Notes: a model not told the origin generated them from the letters alone. Positions 1 to 5,672 are shown, numbered from the stretch's first letter. The stretch: 7,767 nucleotides of DNA from Candidatus Colwellbacteria bacterium RIFCSPLOWO2_12_FULL_43_11 (GCA_001817805.1 MHJB01000034.1:11318-19084); one strand, 5' to 3'. Translations and numbers: made by a program.

Positions 1-1175
1 ATAGTGTCCGGTGTAAGTCCTTGCTCCCAAGAGGTCATATAAACAAAAGGTTTCAACGCGGACCCGGGTTGTCTCAGGCCTTGCGTAGCTACATTAAATT
101 GTCCGTCAAATTTACAAGTCTTGCCGCTTTGGCAGTTTTTGGGGACCGATGCGGCAAAATAGTTTTTACTTCCGACCATAGCCAATATTTGTCCAGTTGC
201 CGGGTCCTCGGCAACGAGCGCGGCATTTTCTCCGCCGTAAAGATCGCTATTCCTCTTAACTCCGTCCTGTATGGCCGTCTCCGCTACTTGCTGCATATCC
301 CAATCTAAAGTGGTCGTTATTTCCAACCCACCGGCTTCCAATAAGTCTTCTCCATACTTTTCTCTTAAATAATCTTGAACGTAAAAGACAAAATGAGGAG
401 CCTTAATACTCGATGTAGGCTGAGCCGCCACTTTAGGTTGATTATCTCCGGCTAAAGTTAGTTGGGCCTCGTCAATATATCCCAACTCATTCATTCTCTT
501 TAAGATAAACCTACGCCTATCTTCCAGTTCGTCCGTGTGATTTCCCCATGGCGAATAATAGCTCGGGGCGTTGGGCAAAGCGGCTAAAAGTGCCGCTTCG
601 CTTAGCGTTAGATCCTTCGCCTTTTTATTAAAGAAAGTCCGGGCCGCGGCCTCTATCCCGTAACTATTACCTCCGTAAGGAACCTGATTTAAATAAAGGC
701 TCAATATCTCGTCTTTCGAGTAGCGTCCCTCGAGCTTCCAGGCCAGGGCCAGTTCTTTTATCTTTCTGGTTAGAGTTTTTTCATCGCTCAAAAAAGCCTT
801 TTTGGCCAGTTGCTGCGTTATTGTTGAGCCGCCTTGTACCACTCCACCCCTTATAATATCGGTAAATATAGATCTCACGATGCCGCGCCAATCAAAGGCC
901 GGGTGGCTGTAAAAAGCGTTATCTTCAACGCTTATAGTAGCTTGTTTAACAAAATCGGGAATATCCTCGAAAGGGATTACGGTCCTTTTTTCTTCTCCGT
1001 GTATCTCATAAAGCAGAACTTCTCCGGTTCGGTCATATATTTTCGTAGATTCTATAACGCTTCTTTGGGTTATTTCCTCGGCATCGGGCAGATTGCGTAC
1101 GGTATAAAAAAAGAAGCCCACAGCTAAAAAGGCGCCCATCGCCAAAACGACCAACAATCTAATAAAAAGTTTCAT
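1..1175 (-). CDS. Class A (PBP1A-type) penicillin-binding protein, C-terminus outside window
   Basis: Bifunctional peptidoglycan synthase: glycosyltransferase (GT51) plus transpeptidase, anchored in the membrane with both domains outside. I translated it from ATG at 1175; 391 residues are in the window. A membrane anchor spans about residues 5-24. GT51 motifs follow: EDNAFYSH (catalytic Glu84), GGSTITQQLAK (116-125), RKIKELALAWKLE (137-149) and SKDEILSLYLNQ (153-164). The transpeptidase domain begins near residue 315, and its nucleophile motif SALK (Ser372-Lys375) lies in RQPGSALKPF. The SxN and KTG motifs must lie beyond the edge. A loop with two cysteines (Cys348, Cys354) sits just before the SxxK segment. 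The start is supported by a TTTACA-17-TATAAA promoter ending 20 nt upstream. There is no Shine-Dalgarno site. Family assignment is secure; which PBP1 paralogue it is cannot be told. Confidence 0.96.
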   Translation of the reverse strand, partial: MKLFIRLLVVLAMGAFLAVGFFFYTVRNLPDAEEITQRSVIESTKIYDRTGEVLLYEIHGEEKRTVIPFEDIPDFVKQATISVEDNAFYSHPAFDWRGIVRSIFTDIIRGGVVQGGSTITQQLAKKAFLSDEKTLTRKIKELALAWKLEGRYSKDEILSLYLNQVPYGGNSYGIEAAARTFFNKKAKDLTLSEAALLAALPNAPSYYSPWGNHTDELEDRRRFILKRMNELGYIDEAQLTLAGDNQPKVAAQPTSSIKAPHFVFYVQDYLREKYGEDLLEAGGLEITTTLDWDMQQVAETAIQDGVKRNSDLYGGENAALVAEDPATGQILAMVGSKNYFAASVPKNCQSGKTCKFDGQFNVATQGLRQPGSALKPFVYMTSWEQGLTPDT

Positions 1176-1194
1176 AGACAATACGTACACTTAA

Positions 1195-1223
1195 TTTATA
1201 AGCCCCGCACCCTTTACTGTAAA
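1195..1223 (-). promoter_or_regulatory. Promoter of the PBP gene
   Basis: On the minus strand, TTTACA (1218-1223) and TATAAA (1195-1200) are separated by exactly 17 bp, giving 5/6 matches to each sigma-70-type hexamer. Transcription would begin near 1188, leaving a leader of about 12 nt before ATG 1175 with no ribosome-binding site. A perfect 15-bp palindrome, CCTTTACTGTAAAGG (1211-1225), covers the -35 box and could be a repressor or activator site; this last point is inference. Confidence 0.75.
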
Positions 1224-1240
1224 GGATAAAAGGTGTTGGG

Positions 1241-1276
1241 TAAACAAAACCTCCCCCTAAATTAATCTGGGGGAGG
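1241..1276 (-). terminator. Intrinsic terminator of the acidic mini-gene
   Basis: A perfect 8-bp GC-rich stem (1250-1257 with 1269-1276, CCTCCCCC/GGGGGAGG) has an 11-nt loop. On the minus strand it is followed by TTTTGTTTA (1249-1241). It lies 26 nt past the stop codon of the acidic ORF and upstream of the PBP promoter, so it would insulate the two minus-strand transcripts. The plus-strand reading is also followed by a T-rich run (1277-1290), so it could work both ways, although no plus-strand gene ends here. Confidence 0.85.
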
Positions 1277-1301
1277 TCTTTATTTTTTATCAACCGGAGT
1301 C

Positions 1302-1469
1302 TTAAAAGCCCTCTTCTTCCTTTTCTTCTTCGTCCTTCTCCTCATCCTTTTTCTCCTCGTCCTCCTCCTCCTCTTCGTCTAGGCTGGGCTCCTTCTCTAC
1401 TTTCTCTACCTCTTCTTCCTCTTCCCCATCCTCTACGGAGAAATGAAGAATTTTAGTTTCTATAGCCAT
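1302..1469 (-). CDS. Small, extremely acidic protein (55 aa), unknown function
   Basis: I do not recognise this protein. It starts MAIETKILHFSVEDG and continues as an almost uninterrupted Glu/Asp/Lys tract ending in EGF-stop. By my count 30 of 55 residues are acidic (25 Glu, 5 Asp) against 7 Lys, so net charge is about -23. Only the first 12 or so residues look able to form a strand; the rest should be disordered or a charged helix. There is no signal peptide or membrane segment. It is probably a real gene because it begins with ATG, has a TATAAA box exactly 7 bp upstream, a second strong promoter further up, and a strong terminator just after its stop codon. The tail is coded almost wholly by GAG/GAA/GAC/AAG, giving a long purine strand. 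A role as charged binding partner, DNA mimic or metal binder is conceivable but unsupported. Confidence 0.68.
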   Translation of the reverse strand: MAIETKILHFSVEDGEEEEEVEKVEKEPSLDEEEEEDEEKKDEEKDEEEKEEEGF

Positions 1470-1476
1470 ATTAATT

Positions 1477-1482
1477 TTTATA
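1477..1482 (-). promoter_or_regulatory. -10 box giving a possible leaderless mRNA for the acidic protein
   Basis: TATAAA on the minus strand ends 7 bp before ATG 1469, the spacing expected if transcription starts on the A of the start codon. No convincing -35 hexamer lies 17 bp upstream, so this may act alone weakly or be secondary to the promoter at 1542-1569. Confidence 0.45.
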
Positions 1483-1541
1483 TTCGGACGACCTTTTTAT
1501 TTTTCAGCCCCAGATATCCTGGAGCAAGCTATTACAGGGCA

Positions 1542-1569
1542 AGTATATACAAACATTTTTATGTGTCAA
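1542..1569 (-). promoter_or_regulatory. Strong promoter upstream of the acidic mini-gene
   Basis: On the minus strand there is a consensus TTGACA (1564-1569), a 16-bp spacer, and TATACT (1542-1547). The start site would be near 1535, producing a leader of about 66 nt for the acidic ORF. That leader holds a 7-bp hairpin (GCTCCAG/CTGGGGC with one G-U pair) with loop GATAT. It is not a terminator, since no U-tract follows. The promoter lies in the gap after ruvC and makes the acidic gene independent of the yebC-ruvC unit. Confidence 0.7.
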
Positions 1570-1626
1570 CCCCTTTAAACATCAGCTCCTGTGGAGAACA
1601 ATAGGCGCTTTGAGGCCGCTTCATCT

Positions 1627-2106
1627 CTAACGGGGAGAGCCCCTCTCGAAAGACGCCCTAATAGCTGCCGCTAGTGCATCGGAGGCATCATCGGGTCCGC
1701 TGATTTTTCCTATCTTTAAAGTAAGACTTACATAATGAGCCACCGTTTTTTTATCGCTGCTACCGGACCCGGTGACCGCTAACTTGATTTCATTAGGACT
1801 GAACTCCATTATTTTTAGGCCGTGTTGATTTAAAATAAAAAGTATTATGCCACGGGACTCGGCTACCGCCATGGCCGTCTTTTTATTCTTGGCAAAATAG
1901 AGTTTTTCTACCGCGGCCAAATCCGGTTTATATTTTTTTATTATTCCGGATAGCTTTCTATCCAAAATTGAAAATTTAGAATTCTCCCTGCCGGGCTCTA
2001 TTAAGCCGTAATCCAAAAGCTCAAGCTTTGACCCGGTTTTTTTAATTAAACCGTAACCGATTCTCGTTGTTCCCGGATCAATACCTAAAATAATTCTATC
2101 CCGCAC
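1627..2106 (-). CDS. ruvC: Holliday junction resolvase RuvC
   Basis: RuvC is a dimeric, magnesium-dependent endonuclease that cuts Holliday junctions held by RuvAB. The RNase H-like fold and all four acidic catalytic residues are visible. Numbered from GTG 2106 they are Asp10 (ILGIDPG), Glu67 (AVEKLYFAKNK), Asp140 and Asp143 (DDASDALA), close to Asp7, Glu66, Asp138 and Asp141 of E. coli. Length is 159 aa, against 173 in E. coli. The frame is open back to ATG 2208, which would add 34 basic, proline-rich residues and overlap yebC by 35 nt. I prefer GTG 2106 because it places MRDRIILGIDPG as family proteins begin and has AGGA just upstream, though that spacing is short (3 nt). Both AGGA and GTG lie inside a long hairpin. 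ruvC follows yebC in the same transcript. Confidence 0.93.
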   Translation of the reverse strand: MRDRIILGIDPGTTRIGYGLIKKTGSKLELLDYGLIEPGRENSKFSILDRKLSGIIKKYKPDLAAVEKLYFAKNKKTAMAVAESRGIILFILNQHGLKIMEFSPNEIKLAVTGSGSSDKKTVAHYVSLTLKIGKISGPDDASDALAAAIRASFERGSPR

Positions 2107-2173
2107 CTTTCCTGGATTATTTTGCGGAGCGAGTCCATGGAGGCCAGGTCTGTGCTTAGGAAAAGTGCGGGAT
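2098..2173 (-). promoter_or_regulatory. 16-bp hairpin between yebC and ruvC, likely translational coupling element
   Basis: The arms at 2158-2173 and 2098-2113 pair over 16 consecutive positions on the minus-strand RNA (AUCCCGCACUUUUCCU with AGGAAAGGUGCGGGAU). The only non-Watson-Crick pair is a U-G, which would be a C-A mismatch on the plus strand, so the RNA sense is minus. The loop is 44 nt. The 5' arm begins at the base after the yebC stop codon (2174-2176). The 3' arm contains AGGA and the GTG preferred as ruvC start. Inference: ruvC initiation is masked until a ribosome finishing yebC opens the 5' arm. Alternatives are a palindromic repeat inserted in the gap or an mRNA processing site. 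Confidence 0.7.
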
Positions 2174-2698
2174 TTAGGCGTTGGTGGAGACTTTTTGTGT
2201 GTCTTCATATTCTTCTAAAACTTGAACCAAAGCGTAGAGCTTTGTTTTATCTTCTTCATTAAGTGCTTGTTTGAATTTAGGCTGCCACAATTCTCCCGGT
2301 TTAGGCAGGTCAAAGGCCCACTTAACGCTTCCGGGGTCGGCGAACTTAGCCCCCTCATTGCTCAATATCGCTTTAATCTCGTTTATGGTTCTGTTTCTAT
2401 TATCGGTTATGGCTTCGATTATTATGGCCGATCCGGCCGGCCCGTAAGCCTCAATAATAATTTCTTCCAAGTCTTTATTCTCAGTTTGTTTTAGGGCCCG
2501 TTCAATATTTTCCTGTGGCACTTGGGCTTCTTTAGCCTTCTCTATCACAGTTCTTAAACGAGGATTAAATTCCGGATTTGATTCGTCTTTGGCGGCAATT
2601 CTTATAGCCCTTAAAATTTTTCCAAAAACCTGTCCGCGTTTCTTATCGGTAACCCCCTTTTTATGCTTTATTTGTGACCACTTACTGTGTCCGGACAT
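2174..2698 (-). CDS. yebC: YebC/TACO1-family protein, compact form lacking the inserted domain
   Basis: The start is ATG 2698, which gives the family hallmark MSGHSKWSQIKHKKG; the frame extends upstream but that part is not family-like. The protein has 174 aa, against 240-250 usual. The helical N-terminal domain (1-75) and the start of the second domain are intact, with EAYGPAGSAIIIEA (83-96) and the signature TDNRNRTINEIK (98-109). After GSVKWAF (123-129) it jumps almost directly to the C-terminal helix KLYALVQVLEEYEDTQKV. By comparison with E. coli YebC, about 60 residues, the third domain, are missing. Family members are annotated as transcriptional regulators, and mitochondrial TACO1 is a translational activator; recent work links the family to easing ribosome stalling on proline-rich sequences. 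It starts a minus-strand unit with ruvC and diverges from the GspE/PilB gene. Confidence 0.95.
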   Translation of the reverse strand: MSGHSKWSQIKHKKGVTDKKRGQVFGKILRAIRIAAKDESNPEFNPRLRTVIEKAKEAQVPQENIERALKQTENKDLEEIIIEAYGPAGSAIIIEAITDNRNRTINEIKAILSNEGAKFADPGSVKWAFDLPKPGELWQPKFKQALNEEDKTKLYALVQVLEEYEDTQKVSTNA

Positions 2699-2708
2699 AA
2701 GTCGTAAG

Positions 2709-2737
2709 AGTATAACCCTTCTATTGGTTAGTATAAA
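2709..2737 (-). promoter_or_regulatory. Promoter of yebC-ruvC
   Basis: On the minus strand, TTTATA (2732-2737) and TATACT (2709-2714) are 17 bp apart. The start would fall near 2702, leaving only about 4 nt before ATG 2698 and no room for a Shine-Dalgarno site. A second TTATACT copy lies at 2730-2736 but lacks a good -35 partner. The 70-bp divergent gap (2699-2768) holds the signals for both directions. Confidence 0.6.
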
Positions 2738-2749
2738 GCAGCCGCTTTG

Positions 2750-2755
2750 TATTAT
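2750..2755 (+). promoter_or_regulatory. -10-like box before the GspE/PilB gene
   Basis: TATTAT lies 13 bp before ATG 2769, so a start near 2762 would leave a leader of about 7 nt. TATGAT (2753-2758) overlaps it as an alternative. No good -35 sits at 16-18 bp; TTGGTT (2724-2729) is 20 bp away. No Shine-Dalgarno site precedes the ATG. Confidence 0.4.
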
Positions 2756-2768
2756 GATTATATGAATA

Positions 2769-4445
2769 ATGGACTTATCCGGAAAGAAAAAAATAGATGA
2801 CCAACTAGGGCGTTTCAGACGCGAAGCGGAGGAAAGAGCTGCCCAAAGAAAAGCTAAGGAAGAAAAGATTCCATATTTCAATTTAGCCGGAGCCTCGATT
2901 AATCTGGACGCTCTAAAACTTATTTCCGAAGAGAAGGCCAGGGCGGCTAAGGTGGCCATAGTGGATTCCAAAAGAAAGGAACTGGCCATAGTGGTTCATG
3001 ACCCAAAAAACGCAAAGACTCAAGAATTAGTTGACGAATTAAAAGGAAAGGGCTTCACTCTGAGTTTTTTCATTTCTTCTGTAACCGGACTGGAAAAAGC
3101 CTGGGAGCGTTACCAAGAAATAAAGGCGGCGCCGGATAAGGGCGCCTTAGGGGAAGTCGATGTGGGCGGTACGGAGGCTTTCAAAAAAATCGGTTTTGAA
3201 GAACTAACTCCAAAACTGAAAGAAATAGAGGATCGCACCGGCGGTTCGTCAACGAGCGACTTACTGGATTTTATCCTGGGCAGCGCCATAGGCTTGGGTA
3301 TTTCCGATATTCACTTCGAAACGGAAAAAGAAGACACTCTTTTGAGGTTCAGATTGGACGGCATACTCTACGATGTCTATAAGTTGCAGAAAAAAACTTA
3401 TTCATCCGTATTGAATCGCCTGAAGTTATTATCCGGACTTAAAATCAATGTTGCCGATGCCGCTCAAGATGGCAGATTCAGCACCAAATTTGGCGAGACT
3501 TATATAGAAATAAGAACATCGGTTATACCCTCGGAATACGGCGAAACGGTAGTTATGAGAGTTTTAGACCCTAAAACTATATCTCTTAACTTACCCGATT
3601 TAGGCTTGAGACCGGATGACCAGGAACTTATTAATTTTGAACTCAAAAAACCAAACGGAACAATTCTCGTTACGGGCCCTACCGGCAGCGGTAAAACAAC
3701 CACTCTTTACGCCTTTTTAAAGGCGGTTAGAAGTCCCGAAGTTAAAACCATAACCATAGAAGATCCGATTGAATACCATTTGGATGGCGTTTCTCAAACT
3801 CAAGTGGACCCTTTAAGTGGTTATACTTTTGCAGCGGGATTGAGGTCAATTTTAAGACAAGACCCCGACATAATTCTCGTCGGTGAAATTAGAGACTTAG
3901 AGACAGCCGAAATTGGGATGCATGCGGCTTTAACCGGTCACTTGGTTTTCTCTACTTTACATACCAACGACGCTATCGGTGCCATCCCCCGCTTAATCGA
4001 TTTGGGAGCTAAGGCCTCAATCATCGGTCCGGCGTTAAATTTAATTATTGCCCAAAGATTAATCAGAAAACTTTGTGAATTTTGTAAGATAGAGACTACC
4101 GCAAGCGGTGAAGTGTTAAGTAAACTAAAAAACTTTGTTTCCGGTTTACCGGATAAAACCAAAAAACTTTACGATGGCAAACCGATAAAACTTTTCGAAG
4201 CCAAGGGCTGCGAAAAATGCCGCGGCGGATTCAAAGGCAGATTGGGCGTTTATGAATTCTTAAAATGCGATGACGAATTGGAAAGCCTTATCACGAGTGA
4301 AGCTACCGAAGAATCAATTAGGCGCGTTGCCAAGAAACAAGGCATGGTGGAAATGCAGGGGGACGGAGTATTAAAAGTAATCGCGGGCGTTACGACCTTC
4401 CAGGAAGTGGAAAGAGTAACAGGCCCGATAGAGTGGTTAAGCTAA
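2769..4445 (+). CDS. GspE/PulE/PilB-family ATPase (type IV pilus or type II secretion motor)
   Basis: A hexameric cytoplasmic ATPase that powers pilin or pseudopilin assembly at the inner membrane. The protein has 558 aa. A lysine-rich coiled start (1-33) precedes an MshEN/T2SSE N-terminal domain (about 34-120), then the ATPase core. Motifs are SDIHFE (179-184), Walker A GPTGSGKT (303-310), Asp box TIEDPIEYHLDG (329-340), Walker B region DPDIILVGEIRD (365-376) and His box HLVFSTLHTNDA (391-402). Four zinc-ligand cysteines are in two pairs (Cys436/439, Cys481/484), as in PilB/GspE but not in the retraction ATPase PilT. All key residues are intact. ATG 2769 is the start; ATG 2762 is in another frame. 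It is monocistronic here, without pilC or pilin genes beside it. In CPR bacteria such ATPases usually go with type IV pili, so PilB is my preferred reading. Confidence 0.95.
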   Translation: MDLSGKKKIDDQLGRFRREAEERAAQRKAKEEKIPYFNLAGASINLDALKLISEEKARAAKVAIVDSKRKELAIVVHDPKNAKTQELVDELKGKGFTLSFFISSVTGLEKAWERYQEIKAAPDKGALGEVDVGGTEAFKKIGFEELTPKLKEIEDRTGGSSTSDLLDFILGSAIGLGISDIHFETEKEDTLLRFRLDGILYDVYKLQKKTYSSVLNRLKLLSGLKINVADAAQDGRFSTKFGETYIEIRTSVIPSEYGETVVMRVLDPKTISLNLPDLGLRPDDQELINFELKKPNGTILVTGPTGSGKTTTLYAFLKAVRSPEVKTITIEDPIEYHLDGVSQTQVDPLSGYTFAAGLRSILRQDPDIILVGEIRDLETAEIGMHAALTGHLVFSTLHTNDAIGAIPRLIDLGAKASIIGPALNLIIAQRLIRKLCEFCKIETTASGEVLSKLKNFVSGLPDKTKKLYDGKPIKLFEAKGCEKCRGGFKGRLGVYEFLKCDDELESLITSEATEESIRRVAKKQGMVEMQGDGVLKVIAGVTTFQEVERVTGPIEWLS

Positions 4446-4601
4446 AAATGGTAGGTCTGCGGGCAATTCCTTGGAGGGAAAGCATGCTCTTTCAAATTAA
4501 ATCTAAAAGAGTTTAGAATCTGTTAAGGGGAGAGACTCAGCCAAAACCAAGTCGTCCTTTGCCTCAATAGACTCCCGCCCGCAGGCCTACAATTTCTAAC
4601 T
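4444..4601 (-). ncRNA. Candidate structured non-coding RNA, about 158 nt
   Basis: The gap between the ATPase gene and ruvB has a 14-position terminal stem (4577-4590 with 4451-4464) that brackets the whole element. Inside it on the minus strand are a 7-bp helix (GACUUGG/CUGAGUC, loop UUUUGG, two wobbles), UCUAAA-CUCU-UUUAGA, and GAAAG-loop-CUUUC. A TTGACA-17-TACGCT promoter points into it, predicting a 5' end near 4601. The 3' side of the closing stem is followed by CAUUUUU (ending 4444), like an intrinsic terminator, just inside the ATPase stop codon. Wobbles in the inner helix favour the minus strand; one C-A mismatch in the closing stem (4585/4456) would instead be G-U on the plus strand. 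Size and bracketed shape resemble 6S RNA, but I could not match it to 6S, SRP, RNase P or tmRNA signatures. The family is unknown. Confidence 0.55.
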
Positions 4602-4607
4602 ACCTGT

Positions 4608-4636
4608 AGCGTAACATAAATAAAGATACTTGTCAA
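4608..4636 (-). promoter_or_regulatory. Promoter of the candidate RNA
   Basis: Consensus TTGACA (4631-4636), a 17-bp spacer and TACGCT (4608-4613, 3/6 but keeping the key T1, A2 and T6) lie on the minus strand. The -35 box ends 1 bp before the ruvB start codon, so polymerase binding here would compete with ruvB transcription. Confidence 0.6.
4625..4630 (+). promoter_or_regulatory. -10-like box for a leaderless ruvB mRNA
   Basis: GATACT ends 7 bp before ATG 4638, the spacing for a transcript starting at the A of the start codon. It matches 4/6 of the consensus and no good -35 is visible. There is no Shine-Dalgarno site before ruvB. The box overlaps the divergent promoter of the candidate RNA. 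Confidence 0.35.
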
Positions 4637-4637
4637 T

Positions 4638-5672
4638 ATGACAGAAAAAGCCAACAACAAAGAGAAAAAACTTACCGGTTCCATAAAGAATGGTCTTGAT
4701 GGGGACGAGACTATAGACACCCTGCTCCGTCCCGCGGATTGGGATAATTATATCGGCCAGAAAAACGTTAAGAAAAATTTAAGAATTATTATAGATGCGG
4801 CTAAATCCCGTGGCGAAGTAGCGGACCATTTGCTCTTCTACGGCCAAGCCGGTTTGGGGAAAACCACTTTGGCCAAACTTGTCGCCAAAGAAATGGACTC
4901 CGCCATTAAAATTACTTCTGGCCCGGCCATAGAAAAAATGGGCGACTTGGCAGCCATACTGAGTAATCTGGAACCCAAAGACGTTCTTTTCATAGACGAG
5001 GCGCACAGATTAAACAGGATGGTGGAGGAAGTTCTTTATCCGGCGATGGAGTCAAGAAAGCTTCATATTATTATTGGCAAAGGCGCGGGAGCAAGAACTA
5101 TTTCCTTGGACATTCCCCCCTTCACGCTTGTGGCCGCGACTACAAGAATGGATCTTTTATCGGAACCGTTAAGGTCCAGGTTTGGCGGCACCTTCAGATT
5201 GGATTACTACGACGAAAAAGATATTGAAGCAATTATAAAAAGGTCCGCGTCTATTTTGGGCGTGGGAGCAACCCCCGAGGCAATAAAAGTTTTAGCCGAA
5301 GCCGCCCGCTTTACCCCGAGAGTTGCCAATAGGCTCCTAAAGAGAGCGAGAGACTTTATGCAAGTTTATAAAGAGAAGGAGATTAATGAATCCGTTGCCA
5401 GGAAAACTCTGGATATCTTGGAAATAGATAATTTGGGGCTCGAGGCCCATGATAGAATGCTCTTATCCATAATTATTGATAAATTTGGCGGTGGTCCGGT
5501 GGGCTTGGGTACCATAGCCGCCTCCATCAATGAAGACAGGGGCATTGTGGAAAACGTTTATGAGCCATACCTTCTCAAATTGGGTTTAATCAGAAGAACA
5601 ACCGGCGGCCGGCTGGCAGAGCCCTCTGCTTATAGCCACCTTGGCAAGAAGACGAACGACAGGCTCTTATGA
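4638..5672 (+). CDS. ruvB: Holliday junction branch migration helicase RuvB
   Basis: RuvB is the AAA+ hexameric motor that drives branch migration with RuvA before RuvC cuts. The protein has 344 aa, a normal length. Visible are LRPADWDNYIGQ (30-41), Walker A GQAGLGKT (69-76), Walker B FIDEAH (118-123), sensor 1 AATTR (166-170), arginine finger Arg181 in RSRFG, sensor 2 RFTPRVANRLL (224-234), and the winged-helix domain GGGPVGLGTIAASI through AYSHLG (284-336). Two conserved spots differ from typical RuvB: RGTPR is RFTPR, and the wing loop RTPRGR is RTTGGR (320-325). The first 28 residues are a polar extension. It opens a plus-strand operon and overlaps the LTD gene by ATGA. ruvA is not adjacent; ruvC lies about 2.5 kb away on the other strand. 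Confidence 0.97.
   Translation: MTEKANNKEKKLTGSIKNGLDGDETIDTLLRPADWDNYIGQKNVKKNLRIIIDAAKSRGEVADHLLFYGQAGLGKTTLAKLVAKEMDSAIKITSGPAIEKMGDLAAILSNLEPKDVLFIDEAHRLNRMVEEVLYPAMESRKLHIIIGKGAGARTISLDIPPFTLVAATTRMDLLSEPLRSRFGGTFRLDYYDEKDIEAIIKRSASILGVGATPEAIKVLAEAARFTPRVANRLLKRARDFMQVYKEKEINESVARKTLDILEIDNLGLEAHDRMLLSIIIDKFGGGPVGLGTIAASINEDRGIVENVYEPYLLKLGLIRRTTGGRLAEPSAYSHLGKKTNDRLL

Noticed and set aside
21..1127. Plus-strand ORFs of about 95 codons across 21-308 and 834-1127
   Set aside because: They are antisense shadows of the PBP gene, with no protein-like features and no start signals.
1500..1540. Hairpin GCTCCAG/CTGGGGC as a terminator of ruvC
   Set aside because: On the minus strand it is followed by an A-rich run, not U, and it lies downstream of the promoter for the acidic gene.
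2107..2208. ATG 2208 as the ruvC start, adding 34 residues
   Set aside because: The extra segment is proline-rich and basic, is encoded mostly by the hairpin arms and loop, and has no counterpart in RuvC, which normally begins a few residues before ILGIDPG. It remains possible, since AGAAGA lies just upstream of this ATG.
2699..2989. 97-residue N-terminal extension of yebC in the same frame
   Set aside because: MSGHSKW is the universal YebC N-terminus, a promoter sits directly upstream of it, and the extension is antisense to the GspE/PilB coding region.
4444..4601. Candidate RNA read on the plus strand as a 3' element of the GspE/PilB mRNA or a ruvB leader
   Set aside because: The plus strand lacks a U-tract and a clear promoter, and two inner helix pairs become mismatches. 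One closing-stem pair does favour plus, so this is a preference and not an exclusion.
3500..5006. Minus-strand ORFs of 65-75 codons within or beside the GspE/PilB and ruvB genes
   Set aside because: They lie opposite strongly conserved coding regions. The one at 4523-4720 also crosses the candidate RNA promoter and has no recognisable protein character.
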